Source of the DNA: Telmatactis stephensoni | Taxonomy: Eukaryota > Cnidaria > Anthozoa > Actiniaria > Isophelliidae | Reading direction: 5' to 3' | Assembly (NCBI GenBank): GCA_029948255.1 | Contig: JALIZF010001464.1 | Span: forward strand, 186,001 to 250,000 | DNA length: 64,000 nucleotides | Shown: piece after piece, positions 11,845 to 22,835 of the stretch | How positions within the stretch are numbered: position 1 is the first letter of the stretch | How the letters are laid out: each line of letters starts with the position of its first letter | The notes under the pieces: model-generated | Told to the model about the DNA's origin: nothing | What the model saw: the letters and a program-made list of their open reading frames with translations, nothing else | Database searches by the model: none | Position numbers and translations under genes: made by a program

Positions 11845-12150
11845 GCGCTGTTACACGCTGAATCTTTTCCATGAAACTTGCCTCAATCACCGTTGCGAGA
11901 CAAGTTTCACCGCAACGCATTGCACCGTGTAACATTGTCGCTAACCATGGTCATTTAGCTGAAACTTTCCCCGGTCGGTTTCACGAGATGGTTTCACGAA
12001 AAGTAGAACTGCTTTCTACTCCTGTGACAGTAGCCAGTGTGTCGCGAACAAGTTTCAGGACGAAATTTCAGCGTGTAACTCCTTATGAAACTTGTCTCGC
12101 ATCGGCGATCGAGACAAGTTTCAGATAAACGTTTCAGCGTGTAACAGCGC
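11845..12150. mobile_element. MITE with TIR GCGCTGTTACACGCTGAA
   Basis: Ends are inverted copies: GCGCTGTTACACGCTGAA at 11845 and its near-exact complement ending at 12150. The 306-bp interior holds several direct and inverted copies of 'gaaacttg' units with 'tctcgc'. No coding capacity. A clean target-site duplication was not found. Confidence 0.7.
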
Positions 12151-12288
12151 ATTGAGGCACTTCCCGACACGAGCAAATATTCTTTGACAAATAACTTTTA
12201 TGTGGATGACTGAATATTGAAAAATGATTTAAAAAATCATTTGTTAATTATACTATATGAAATTTGCAGTGGATATGTTACATATGGA

Positions 12289-12350
12289 CAAGAGACCACA
12301 ATACCAAGAGAGCAAAACCCGGTATTGATGTCTGTGCGGTGTTCGCGGTG
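12289..12350 (+). mobile_element. Fragment of the CAAGAGACC MITE family
   Basis: One terminus (CAAGAGACCACAATACCAAG) plus the following 'tattgatgtctgtgcggtgt' match the complete element at 61988-62185. The other terminus is not seen here, so this is a truncated copy. Confidence 0.65.
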
Positions 12351-13020
12351 ACTAGGGCTCTTTATAACTACCGTTACTAGCAAAGAAGTACGACTACAAA
12401 CTACTGTAGTTTTGCATGGTTTATATTTGATCCTTATTACCTTTTGGTAATTTATCCAATGACAAGCGGGAAAGAGGCCGCCAGAATACGCCGAGTGGGC
12501 CCCCAAAAGCTGAACCTTCTCTCGATACGGAGCGTAAAAGTTCAAGCGAGTCTTATTCGAAAATGCTTCTATAGAATTCTTTTAAACATATAGTAACAGC
12601 GCACAACTTGATTTGGATCAATAAACGCGGTTTTGTAACAAAACTCTATTTTGTCTAAAAATTTCATGTTGTACTTCATAGCTACTTCTTCACTATAAAT
12701 TATTGGTAGCTCCGATCATAATGATTTGAATATGAAAACAAACTTGAATCTATCCCTAGACTTGATTTGACAATTGTTTTGAAATTACGTATTTTGAGAT
12801 CAATCAGCGGAGGTGCGCCTCAAACAAAACCCCAGTCGAGCCACCTTAAAGAGAATGGTCTGATCAATTATATTTTATTTTTAATTGCAAGACATTTAAA
12901 ATCTTTAGTGTAGACAGTTTTGAGAAAATAAGAGGGAAAAAATTATAAAGTGTTGGCTATTGAAGTTGCAAAATGGTAGTAACACTAGTGCTTGTTGATT
13001 TTGTACAGAAGCATTTATCG

Positions 13021-13021
<1 letters not shown>

Positions 13022-13063
<42 letters not shown>

Positions 13064-13110
13064 AAGACAGATAGAATAGAATAGAACTTAGAATAGAACT
13101 TTATTAAAAC
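13022..13110 (+). repeat. (GACA)n microsatellite and retroelement-like tail
   Basis: About ten GACA units (13027-13066), then GATAGAATA units, then 'gaactttattaaaacaaaat', which resembles a retroelement 3' end in reverse orientation. Confidence 0.7.
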
Positions 13111-13577
13111 AAAATTACATTGCAGCTACCAAGAAACCTCTTGGCAGCTGAATTGCGTAGATAGATACATAAATTAAGTCGAATGCGAAAGGTTTTCTAC
13201 AGTAAAACGCCCCGACTTTTTCATCAAAAGTCAATTTAATCTAGATGCAAAATTCTACGTAATGACACGCCTTAAATCATCGTACGTTGTAAAAGTGTGA
13301 ATCGATCTCAAAAACGTAGTTTTACTTTCAAAACGATGGGTCACCGTATTATTTCAACCGTTAGGGAAGGCAAGAAATAATATTTAAGCCTCATAGAGGC
13401 GGTTCACATTTTTTTTATCTTCATTCAGACTAGTGTAAATCCGTATGTGATTTTTTAAAGAGAATAGTCTGATCCGTGAATTAACCAGATTGCTCCAGAG
13501 CAATAAATGATTTCCTTTATAATTCATGATTGATTCGCCTCTATGAGGCCGGTAATACATTTAGAGTCACAAAACTA

Positions 13578-14030
13578 ATTGGAGCTTAATCTTACCTATT
13601 GCACACTAGAAGACAGAAAAGATAGATCATGCAAGCATCACGTACGCGAGACACGGCAAAGAGGATCACGTGACCTGCTTTTTCGCGTCTGGCGTTGCTG
13701 TTTCAACGCGAAAGTGGGTCATTTTGCGTTTGCCGTAAACGTGAAAAGTCGCTCTTTAGTTTGAGTGCCAAACGCGCAACGCCAGCCGCGAAAATTATAG
13801 GTCACGTGATCCTCTCTGTCATCTGTCCCGTATATAACTTAGGTCTGTCACAGTCTCAAAGGTAAAGCTTACCGGACACGGCTTTCACTCATTTTGTTTC
13901 ATGTTTTGAAATATTTTTGAGTGAATCTTAACTACAAATACTGAAAGCAGCGAACTAGTGTACAAAAACGCAACAAATTCCATTTTATATCTCTTTGTAA
14001 TGTAGCGTCAGTCTTTCAAATTTTAAGATA
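13578..14030 (+). repeat. Dispersed repeat copy 1 flanking the GPCR region
   Basis: Starts 'ggagcttaatcttacctatt' and ends near 'aatgtagcgtcagt'. It matches 19720-20420 in the same orientation, with the strongest match over its last 200 bases (13833-14030 against 20216-20420). A hairpin element (13656-13820) interrupts this copy. Confidence 0.7.
13656..13820. mobile_element. Hairpin MITE with GAGGATCACGTGACC ends
   Basis: Inverted termini 'gaggatcacgtgacc' and 'ggtcacgtgatcctc', with further complementary stretches ('ttcgcgtctggcgttg' against 'caacgccagccgcgaa'). The corresponding position in the related repeat at 19720-20420 lacks it, which supports an insertion. Confidence 0.7.
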
Positions 14031-14043
14031 ACATGTTTGTTGA

Positions 14044-14082
14044 CTTGACTTGTCACGTTCATCGGGGGGGGGGGGGGGGGGT
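14044..14082 (+). repeat. Poly-G run
   Basis: A run of about 18 G near 14064-14081. Such runs recur in this window at the edges of repeats (15045, 22600, complement at 23930, 42770). Confidence 0.6.
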
Positions 14083-14270
14083 ACTTGGCCTGGTATGCCC
14101 CGGGATAAGGCGCGTCCTATTTAGTCTTATATAAATGGCCCTGTATTGTTTCTTACAATTCTATTTTTTTAAATTGTGCAAATTTAATCTGGACTTTAGA
14201 CTTTTGCTTTATTTGTACACATTTTTACATACAAAATATATTACAAAATTACTGAATTTATATAATACTA

Positions 14271-14445
14271 TAATTTAGGTAGATTTATTGTGAGTGGTTG
14301 TCGACTGCAACGTTCACACTACGTACTTTGACAACAACGCAAATCTTTTCTACATTCTAATCTTATATATACTGAGGTTTGCGTTATGGTCGAAGTAGTG
14401 TGAACGCTCGAGTCGAAAACACTCACAGAAAATCTACCTAAATTA
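14271..14445. mobile_element. MITE with TAATTTAGGTAGATTT termini
   Basis: The left end TAATTTAGGTAGATTT is mirrored by 'aaaatctacctaaatta' at the right end. Inside, 'cgttcacactacgta' and 'gaagtagtgtgaacg' also pair. No coding capacity; 175 bp. Confidence 0.75.
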
Positions 14446-14562
14446 CTAATGACTAAGAGATTTTTAACATGTTTACAGATATAAGTGGACTTCTTAAGCT
14501 TTCCAAATATAACAAATGTACATATATTTACAGAAGTTAACAGAAAAAAAACTTACAACTTA

Positions 14563-14822
14563 CAGGGTAGTAACGAGGTATATGGGATCAGGGATCAGCG
14601 TTATTTTGGGGCTCAGGGATCACATCAGCGATATTTTTTGGGCTCAGGGATCAGATTTTTAGCCTTGGGATCCGGATCACTGTCTTTAGAATTTCGAAAA
14701 CGGGATCACTTTTTTTTAAGACGGGATCAGGGATCAAACTTGTCCTTATTTTGGGGATCAAGGATTACAATTTTAGCCCTGGGATCGGGATCACTGAAAA
14801 AAATAACCTCGTTACTACCCTG
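14563..14822. mobile_element. MITE with 6-bp target duplication and GGGATCA subrepeats
   Basis: TIRs of 17 bp are perfect: CAGGGTAGTAACGAGGT (14563-14579) and its complement (14806-14822). The element is flanked by AACTTA on both sides (14557-14562 and 14823-14828), a 6-bp target-site duplication. The 260-bp interior is built from irregular tandem 'gggatcagggatca' units separated by T-rich spacers. No ORF of note; presumably mobilised in trans. Superfamily not assigned. Confidence 0.85.
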
Positions 14823-15043
14823 AACTTAGTAAAGATATAAAACAATAGTATTTTATTTACTAGTTTGTGCAATAATTAGATGAATCTTTTTTGAAGGAAG
14901 AGATCGAAGTAAGATTTTTAATAGTGGTGGGAATATTGCTTAATTCCCTATTTGTGATACTGAACACTGAAATAAAGATTAGCCGTTGTTAGTTCAAGTT
15001 AGGTATAAGGGGCTAATTCAGGTATTAGTCGTGAATGTATTCC

Positions 15044-15415
15044 GGGGGGGGGGACTCCTATATATAAGAGGATGGGGATGCTCGTCGAAAATTTTGAAAA
15101 TGACTCCTAAAAGGTACCTGAGTGGGAGTGGCAACAATTCATTTCTACCCCTAAAAGGTACCAATTCAAAAACAATAAGAATTAAAGTACACTTTGTTAT
15201 CGATGTGCTTTGAAGATTCAATTCAGATCATCGAAATCGTCCCTTTCATGCCTATTTTAGGTAGTTTATTTACCCCAAAACAGTCCCTAAAAGGTACCAG
15301 CTATGTCTCTGGTAGTCCACCTAAGTCTGAGACACCCTAAATGGTACCAGATTGCAGATTTTGACCCCTAAAAGGTACGTCGAGCATCCCCCGTCCATTT
15401 ACGAACGGAGTCCCC
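15044..15415 (+). mobile_element. G-run-ended repeat of the GGTACC/TTTTAGG family
   Basis: The left end (G-run then 'gactcctatat') and right end ('ggagtcc' then C-run) are inverted copies. The interior has repeated 'cctaaaaggtacc' units. The same family appears in opposite orientation at 23520-23945 and degraded at 9030-9330. Confidence 0.7.
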
Positions 15416-15639
15416 CCCCCCGGGAAATGTATACTGATAGGAATAAGCCGTGTGCGAGTGAGAGTTCTTGAACGTTAGTTGAAGGGGAAGATTTTGGGCT
15501 TAGAAATAAAAGCCATCATCAAGACAAAGACTATTATCATATACTAATACACTTAGTTAATCTTGTCATTCTACAATTAAAGTTGTACATAATTTAAATC
15601 TAGGGGGGTAGATTTAGTAGCTCAAAGGGAATCGTTATC

Positions 15640-17773
15640 CATTATCGTTGTCGTTGATGTTAATATTATTATTATCATTGTCATTCCCATTGTCATTGTC
15701 ATTAGTTTTGTAATTGCATTCGTTATCGTTATTGTTATTGTTGTTATTGCCATTGTCATTATCATTGCCATTGCCAATATGATTGTCATTGCCATTGTCA
15801 TTGCCATTGTCATTATCATTGCCATTGCCAATATGATTGTCATTGCCATTGTCATTGCCATTGTCATTGCTATTGCCATTGTCATTGTCATTGTCATTGT
15901 CATTGCCATTGCCATTGTCATTGTCATTGTCATTGTCATTGTCATTGCCATTGTCATTGTTATTGTTATTGTTATTGTTATTGTCATTGTCATTGTTATT
16001 GTTATTGTTATTGTCATTGTCATTGTCATTGTCATTGTCATTGTTATTGTTATTGTTATTGTTATTGTCATTGTCATTGTTATTGTCATTGTTATTGTTA
16101 TTGTTATTGTTATTGTTATTGTTATTGTTATTGTTATTGTCATTGTCGTTATTGTCATTGTCATTGTCATTGTCATTGTTATTGTTATTGTTATTGTTAT
16201 TGTTATTGTTATTGTTATTTTCATTGTTATTGTTATTGTCATTGTCATTGTCGTTATTGTCATTGTCATTGTCATTGTCATTGTCATTATCATTGCCATT
16301 GCCAATATGATTGTCATTGCCATTGTCATTGCCATTGTCATTATCATTGCCATTGCCAATATGATTGTCATTGCCATTGTCATTGCCATTGTCATTGCTA
16401 TTGCCATTGTCATTGTCATTGTCATTGTCATTGCCATTGCCATTGTCATTGTCATTGTCATTGTCATTGTCATTGCCATTGTCATTGTTATTGTTATTGT
16501 TATTGTCATTGTCATTGTCATTGTCATTGTCATTGTCATTGTCATTGTTATTGTTATTGTTATTGTTATTGTTATTGTTATTGTTATTGTTATTGTTATT
16601 GTTATTGTTATTGTTATTGTTATTGTTATTGTTATTGTTATTGTTATTGTTATTGTTATTGTTATTGTTATTGTTATTGTTATTGTTATTGTTATTGTTA
16701 TTGTTATTGTTATTGTTATTGTGTTATTGTTATTGTTATTGTTATTGTTATTGTTATTGTTATTGTTATTGTTATTGTTATTGTTATTGTTATTGTTATT
16801 GTTATTGTTATTGTTATTGTTATTGTTATTGTTATTGTTATTGTTATTGTTATTGTTATTGTTATTGTTATTGTTTTGTTATTGTTATTGTTATTGTTAT
16901 TGTTATTGTTATTGTTATTGTTATTGTTATTGTTATTGTTATTGTTATTGTTATTGTTATTGTTATTGTTATTGTTATTGTTATTGGTATTGTATTGTTA
17001 TTTTCATTGTTATTGTTATTGTTATTGTTGTTATTGTTATTGTCATTGTCGTTATTGTCATTGTCATTGTCATTGCCATTGCCACTGTCATTGCCATTGT
17101 CATTGTCATTGTCATTGCCATTGTCATTGTCATTGTCATTGCCATTGCCATTGTCATTGTCATTGTCATTGCCATTGCCACTGTCATTGCCATTGTCATT
17201 GTCATTGTCATTGCCATTGCCATTGCCATTGTCATTGCCATTGTCATTGTCATTGTCATTGCCATTGTCATTGTCATTGTCATTGTCATTGTCATTGCCA
17301 TTGCCATTGCCATTGCCATTGCCATTGCCATTGCCATTGCCATTGCCATTTTCATTGTCATTGTCATCGTCATTGCCATTGTCATTGCCATTGTCATTGC
17401 TATTATCATTGCTATTGTCATTGTCATTGCCATTGCCACTGTCATTGCCATTGTCATTGTCATTGTCATTGTCATTGTCATTGCCATTGCCATTGCCATT
17501 GTCATTGCCATGGCCAATATGATTGCCATTATGATTGTCATTGGCATTGGCATTGCCATTGTCATTGTCATTGCCATTGTCATTGACACTGCCATTGTCA
17601 TTGTCATTATCATTAGTATCGTTATCGTTATTGTTGTTATCGTTATTGTTATCGTTATTGTTATTGTTATTGTTATTGTTATTGTTATTGTTATTGTTAT
17701 TGTTGTTGTTGTTGTTGTTGTTGTTATTGTTATTGTTATTGTTATTGTTATTGTTATTGTTATTGTTATTGTT
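15640..17773 (+). repeat. 2.1-kb hexanucleotide array (ATTGTT/ATTGTC/ATTGCC)
   Basis: Almost pure 6-bp repeats in three main variants arranged in blocks: mixed ATTGTC/ATTGCC on the left, a long ATTGTT block from about 16548 to 16985, mixed variants again to about 17620, then ATTGTT with a short GTT run. Distinctive 'gccaatatgattg' markers at 15772 and 15826 recur exactly 528 bp (88 units) later. Long frames on both strands here are artefacts of the period, except that the right part is the in-frame tail of the GPCR at 18679. Confidence 0.95.
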
Positions 17774-18679
17774 GAATATTTGAAGACACGCCCGTCGAAT
17801 ATCTCTAAACCTTACTAAATAGATCACTGGATTTATACTAGAACTGAGTCCATGTATCGTGCTTGCAAAGTTATGCACAACCATAAAAGTATCTCTGTGA
17901 GGTCCTTTCATGAACGATTCAAACATTGACATGGTGATAAATAAAGGAACATGACAAACCAAGAAGCACCCTAATATGGCCATCATTGTCTTTAAAGTTT
18001 TCTTGTATTTCTGAACATTGAGCCGTGTCGGTGACGAGTTGGACTGAACTTGTGCTGTATGGTTTCGAAGACGAATGAACGACATGATGTAGAAGGCACA
18101 GGTTACTAGCACCGCACTTACAATCAAGACTGCTTTGGCTATTCTTCCATGCGCTGCTGTCGTGATTCTAGTATCTTCAATTATCCAAGTCAGGGGTACT
18201 CCTACCGGAGCCCACAATACCAGGGCTACTGTCAGAACTCGTTTTTTTGTGACGACGACTCTGTATCGATTTTGCAGAGTTATTGCTAAATACCTATCAA
18301 TACTTATCAATGCAGACATGAGAAGTTCAAGGCCTCCACGATAGAAGCTTATCAAGCTATAGATGAACATGAAAAGACATGGGCTCCCCTCTTTATACTT
18401 CTCCAAATGAAATAGGCCTTTAACAATCAAAGAAGGGTGAAAAGCTACGCCAACTAGGACATCGGTGAACGCCAAGCTTGTTATCAGCAAATAGGATGGT
18501 GCTTTTAGTTTTTGTGATCTCAAGATAGCTACGATGATTGTTCCATTCCCAAAAATTCCTGAAAGCGTCAGAAGAGCGTTGAGACAAATAGAAACAACAA
18601 AACCTGTCTCAAAGAAAGTATTATTTCTATCCTTTCTCAAAAACAACTCTGCAAAACACTCTTCGTCATTTCTTTCCAT
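16868..18679 (-). CDS. Class A (rhodopsin-like) GPCR with repeat-encoded Asn-rich tail
   Basis: Single exon on the minus strand. The first ATG-initiated frame begins at 18679 (MERNDEECF); an upstream in-frame TTG is not a likely start. Residues 1-302 form a seven-TM receptor: GNGTIIVAIL in TM1, SLAFTDVLVG in TM2, SIDRYLAIT at the end of TM3, CFLVCHVPLF in TM6 and NPVIYLVRF in TM7 followed by an amphipathic helix 8. These fit the melanocortin/adenosine/amine-like receptors abundant in cnidarians; the ligand is unknown. At 17773 the frame enters the hexanucleotide array and codes about 300 further residues of poly-Asn, Asn-Asp, Asn-Gly and finally Ile-Thr repeats before a TAA at 16868. Receptors of this type usually stop soon after helix 8, so the tail is probably a repeat-driven stop loss or an unexpressed artefact. 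Confidence 0.8.
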   Translation of the reverse strand: MERNDEECFAELFLRKDRNNTFFETGFVVSICLNALLTLSGIFGNGTIIVAILRSQKLKAPSYLLITSLAFTDVLVGVAFHPSLIVKGLFHLEKYKEGSPCLFMFIYSLISFYRGGLELLMSALISIDRYLAITLQNRYRVVVTKKRVLTVALVLWAPVGVPLTWIIEDTRITTAAHGRIAKAVLIVSAVLVTCAFYIMSFIRLRNHTAQVQSNSSPTRLNVQKYKKTLKTMMAILGCFLVCHVPLFITMSMFESFMKGPHRDTFMVVHNFASTIHGLSSSINPVIYLVRFRDIRRACLQIFNNNNNNNNNNNNNNNNNNNNNNNNNNNNNNNNNNNNNNNNDNNNDNNNNDNDTNDNDNDNGSVNDNGNDNDNGNANANDNHNGNHIGHGNDNGNGNGNDNDNDNDNDNGNDSGNGNDNDNSNDNSNDNGNDNGNDDDNDNENGNGNGNGNGNGNGNGNGNDNDNDNDNDNGNDNDNDNGNDNGNGNGNDNDNDNGNDSGNGNDNDNDNGNGNDNDNDNGNDNDNDNGNDSGNGNDNDNDNNDNDNNNNNNNNNNNNENNNTIPITITITITITITITITITITITITITITITITITITKQ

Positions 18680-18904
18680 GGTGTTTCTTTCACTGAAGAT
18701 GAAATGAGTTAATGGCAACGGTTCGCTGGTCTACTTTACATCCGCTACAGAAATTAGAAGGCACATCGATGAGAATTTAGCACTAATATAAGTGTATTGT
18801 CTCAGTCCACGCAGGCAGAGCGAACTGAAAATCAAACAGAAACTCAAGCAAATAAATTGGTTTTAGTTGAGTTTCTAATTGGAGTTTCTAATTTGCCTCT
18901 TGGG

Positions 18905-19170
18905 TTATAGATTTTATAAAATATTTGAGATATAACGCGCACGCTGATTGGCTGACTACCATAGATTCGATATAACGTGCACTCTCATTGGCCAGGAACC
19001 TATGAACTATTTCCCCATGGGCTGCACGGATCCGTTTTTAATGTTCTAAGCTCTGTTACATATCAATCGACTACGCCTCGTGCCACTCTTACGTCTGTTA
19101 ATCGTTCTTTATATTTTCTCTGGTGTGTCTATAACCACGTGGTCAAGCGGCTTTCTGTTGCCTGTTGCAA
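18905..19170 (+). repeat. Dispersed repeat, copy shared with 43125-43340
   Basis: 'gatataacgcgcacgctgat', 'ctcattggccagg', 'actatttccccatgggctgc', 'tgccactcttacgt' and 'agcggctttctgttgcctg' all recur in reverse complement between 43125 and 43340. It lies upstream of the GPCR start. No ORF. Confidence 0.65.
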
Positions 19171-19719
19171 GTTTTCAAAACCATCTTCTCTCAACTTCTG
19201 TAATTAATTTTGTTTGATTTACAAGTAGAGAAGAACCATCCGACGAATGCTTGCTTTGATGATAAATCGAGCCGCAACCAAAATTTTGAAAAATCATTGA
19301 TATATATTATATATATGAAATAAACAGCTTTGTAAAATGCTTTATACAGGATAACATTCACGAGTTGTTTGTGTAAAACACTCACACTTGGTCGTTTTTC
19401 ACTCGTTCATGTTTTGCGACAATAAACGTCTCGTGAATGTAAAAAACCTGCACGCATGCATAACAACAAACTTAGTTTTATTATACAATTCTCAAAAGAA
19501 CTCACGTAATATGCACAAGAACGCGAAAAATATGAGACCGTATTAGGTTAGTAACATTTGAATGGCTTCTCGGTGCAAAGCTAGCCGCGCGCTAATCAAA
19601 GTCAAAAGTGACAATAAAAACGACATCATTTGTATTGATTTTTGCAGAGTTGTATAATAAATATGTTATTGGTAGATTAACCAGGGAATACAGCTGTGAA
19701 TTTGTACTTGTTATTTGCA

Positions 19720-20420
19720 CTGGAGCTTAATCTTAACCTATTGTGCACTATAAGACAGGACGGAAAAACGTTTAATAGCCCATCATTATAAGGACGCCAT
19801 AGGTTTTTAAAGTTAAGTTTAGGTTTCTAAGTGAAGTTTATAGCTAGGTTTTTAATATTTTTCATACAAGCCGTTTTAGACACAAAGAACAAAATATCAA
19901 ATCATATCAAATTTGGTACATGTGTCTCTGAGATATAATGCTAGGTACTTTGGGAGAGGTGACATTTTGATCAGAGCAGAAAAATCATTGTTTTAATGAA
20001 TATTCCCGCGAAGCTTGACTGTAACGTCACAAGGTTTTGTAAAAAGATTTTACTAATAAAAGCCAGTGAAAGTGCAGCAGTTACTGTTTTTCATACTTCA
20101 TTATCGGTATATTAAAAACTATGAAAACAGCTGGGTTTTTGTTTGTTTGTTTCTTTTGCTTTATTTTTCAATGCAATTGGTTGATAAAAGGCCATATGTT
20201 TAAGCTTTATTCATTATATAACTTAGGTCTGTCACAAAGGTAAAGCTTACTGACACGGCTTTCATGCACTCATTTTGTTTCCTGTTTTGAAATATTTTTG
20301 AGTGAATCTTAACTACAAAGACTGAAAGCAGCGAACTAGTGTACAAAAACGCAACAAATTCCATTATATATCTCTTTGTAATGTAGCGTCAGTGTTTTGT
20401 TTCAAATTTTAGGATACAAT
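19720..20420 (+). repeat. Dispersed repeat copy 2 flanking the GPCR region
   Basis: Same orientation as 13578-14030: begins 'ggagcttaatcttaacctat' and ends 'aatgtagcgtcagtg'. It has about 300 bp of internal sequence absent from copy 1 and lacks the hairpin found there. The two copies bracket the GPCR and hexanucleotide array at a distance of about 6 kb. Confidence 0.7.
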
Positions 20421-20814
20421 TTTTGTCAAAAAGAATATTTACTTTCTAAATATTTTAACACCGTTATTATTTTTTAAATACTTGTAAATTTTTGGTCGAT
20501 AGTGCTATTATCACACTTTAGACGCTGTGTCCAGAAAGATTTCAGTCAAGTTCCCTGATTTTTAGCACGATCTTGCAACGTACTGAAATTTCTTTTATTA
20601 TATGGACCAAAATGTTCTAAGTTCTCAATCGAATTATGCTATTTTTATTTGAAGTTATACTAGAAAACCTAATTCACTTGTCGAAGATGCAAATGAGCTA
20701 GCTTTAATTTTACATCCTCCAAATGGTCCACTTCCGAGATATGCTTCATCTGCCATATACAAAGGAGTTTAGAACGAGGCTACGTGCTAAAACGTTTGTC
20801 TTGTTACGAATGAC

Positions 20815-20905
20815 TGAGGGGGTGTTTCCATGACACTAGATTAATCATCCTAGCGGCACTGGGATCATCCTATATCAGGTGAATCATCCTACCTGCTATA
20901 CATCT
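20815..20905 (-). repeat. Relative of the 8495-8580 repeat end
   Basis: 'agggggtgtttcc', followed by 'atcatccta' units and 'cctacctgctat', mirrors the segment at 8495-8580. Lies directly left of a hairpin element. Confidence 0.5.
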
Positions 20906-20924
20906 GTCGGGGACAGGCTGGGAT

Positions 20925-21053
20925 GTCGGGGATAACTAACGAACACACGTTCACACTTGTCGTAAGAATCGTAAAAATCGGGGCTGCTAAAAGTCCCCGA
21001 TTTTTACATATTCTTACGACAAGTGTGAACTTTTGTTCGTAATTATCCCCGAC
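20925..21053. mobile_element. Near-palindromic hairpin MITE
   Basis: Ends GTCGGGGATAA and its complement; the arms continue for about 58 bases ('gttcacacttgtcgtaagaa', then 'gtaaaaatcgggg', opposite their complements) around an 11-base centre. The single strand would fold into a long stem. No coding capacity. Confidence 0.8.
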
Positions 21054-21079
21054 TAGTCAGACTGTCGGCCCCAACGTGT

Positions 21080-21200
21080 TTGAAACAGCTGATGAATCTC
21101 ACAGTAATTATCTGCTTCAAATGGTGGAGTCAATGTTTGACCACCATGTGTTCTAAACCAGAAAATATTCGATTGAAAACTTGTCTTTCAGCAAGAGAGA
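21080..21200 (+). repeat. Dispersed repeat shared with 51285-51395 (inverted)
   Basis: 'ctgcttcaaatggt', 'tgaccaccat' and 'gaaaacttgt' recur in reverse complement at 51285-51395. Unclassified. Confidence 0.55.
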
Positions 21201-21219
21201 ATAATAAATAAGAGATGGA

Positions 21220-22530
21220 AACTTCTTAATACCGCGCGCGCCATGATAATTCGAAGTTTAATGAAGTTGAATTTTCGTCTAACCTTACTACTCCCGTGCG
21301 TCATAAATTTGAACAAGTGGGATTTCAAAGATTTGAGCTTTTTAAAATCCCACCACAGGGCCCCCTAATCATTCATAAATGTTTTAGTCTTTTGCGCGCA
21401 TATATCAGTGGAATATTCTTTTTGGGCTTCCTGTGATGCTTCACCGTGCGCAGGCTTCGTGGGTATTGGCAGACAACGTAGTATTGAAAAACCCATACAT
21501 TCTCTTATGGTTCACTGACACAGAGCTTGAATTACAACCCTCAGGGTCCGTGGACCCCTTCAACCCCCCGCCAGGACCCTTGCTTAACGGTCCTATCAAC
21601 CGTTACATACTGTGCATAACTTTGTGACGACATCGCCTTATTGTTTCTTTGCAGCTATGTAGTTTTGGACAATATAATTTATTGAGTCCTTATAAACTAA
21701 CATTAATACATCTTTTAGTTGCTGATATCATGGTGATTTCGATTGGGTCACGCCGGCGGACAGAAAGACAGGATCTGTCCAGACATATCTAATAGAACGT
21801 TCCACACCAGCTGAAAATATTGATACCGATATGCAAATCTATATAGGAGGAAATTGTTTATTGTGGGGAAACAAAGGCAAAAGAAACATGACGTCTGTAT
21901 TTGACACTTTGACAGTATAGCGCATGCGCACCGGAGTGGGTTTGTTCTTGGACTTCTTGGAATCGCGGAAAGACCAATTCTGTTCTTTGAAGAAATATCC
22001 CTGTAAGTTAATATGTATATCAATTTAATATTAGTTAACACTGTTTTTAAGTTGTTAAACATAATTTTTTGCCCTGAACAATTGCTTCCAGAACACGGAA
22101 AATGCTTGATCAGTTCACCAACCCCAAGCAATCCTCAAGTCGGGATTTGAACGAAAGTTTTTGAACACTCATCACTTTTTGATGAGGGTATTCAAATATT
22201 TGTGGCTTTAAAAAAGTGTTTGATGGCTATTAACGGAGATAAATGCATCATTGTCTATCTTTGTCTTGTTTAGTTCATGCAGTTCCGAGAACCTGACCGG
22301 TTGGTTATTAAACACGTTACAGTTTGGGATTATTGATATCTTGTGCATCATGTGTAGTAAATCTGAGTAAACAAGTATCACTAAAGAATGACGAAGACAC
22401 TAAAATGAGTGAGTTACTCTTTACATTAGTTGTTTTTATCAAAGTTTGTGGAATATTTTCTCTTTTGCATATTCATTACTTGGAATCATTTCTCGGAAAA
22501 TAGAAATAAATTAATCGCTTGACTTCCGCT
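21220..22530. other. Intergenic, no gene recognised
   Basis: Short frames only. The segment near 21480-21530 ('cccatacattctcttatgg', then 'tgacacagagcttg') resembles 11080-11120 and is presumably a dispersed repeat. The unseen 5' exon(s) of the sacsin gene should lie somewhere between here and 24490, but I could not pick a start. Confidence 0.4.
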
Positions 22531-22574
22531 TTGTTCCTAACCTCTTTGAACGAGGGTCGAACCACTTTTTGATA

Positions 22575-22835
22575 AGGGGTTGGTGGTGGGGGTGGGGGGG
22601 GGGGGGAGGGGGGGAGGGGGTTGGTCAATAACCAAAATAAAATTCGAGCAAAGCCTTAAACGAAGGAAAAAATTTGTGCACATCAAAAGTGCCAGAAAAA
22701 AATTCCTGCATGTTGAAAAAAAAAAAAAAAAAATCCTGCACAGCCACAAAGGACAAAAAAAAAAAAAAAGAAGAAAAAATCCTGCACAAAAAAGTTTCCC
22801 AACCCCCTCCCCTCAAAAATCTAATGGTCCATCCA
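22575..22835 (+). repeat. Low-complexity G-run/A-run element with 'attcctgca' units
   Basis: A G-rich run (22576-22620), then imperfect units of poly-A followed by 'tcctgca' (22695-22790), ending 'cccctcaaaaatctaatggt'. That last motif recurs at 60345-60365, so this is a dispersed element. Frames through it are spurious. Confidence 0.55.

Noticed and set aside
15622..17818. Long ORFs on both strands (Ile-Val, Met-Thr, Leu, Cys-His repeats)
   Set aside because: They arise from the hexanucleotide period, which is open in several frames. Only the minus frame continuous with the GPCR has any coding context.
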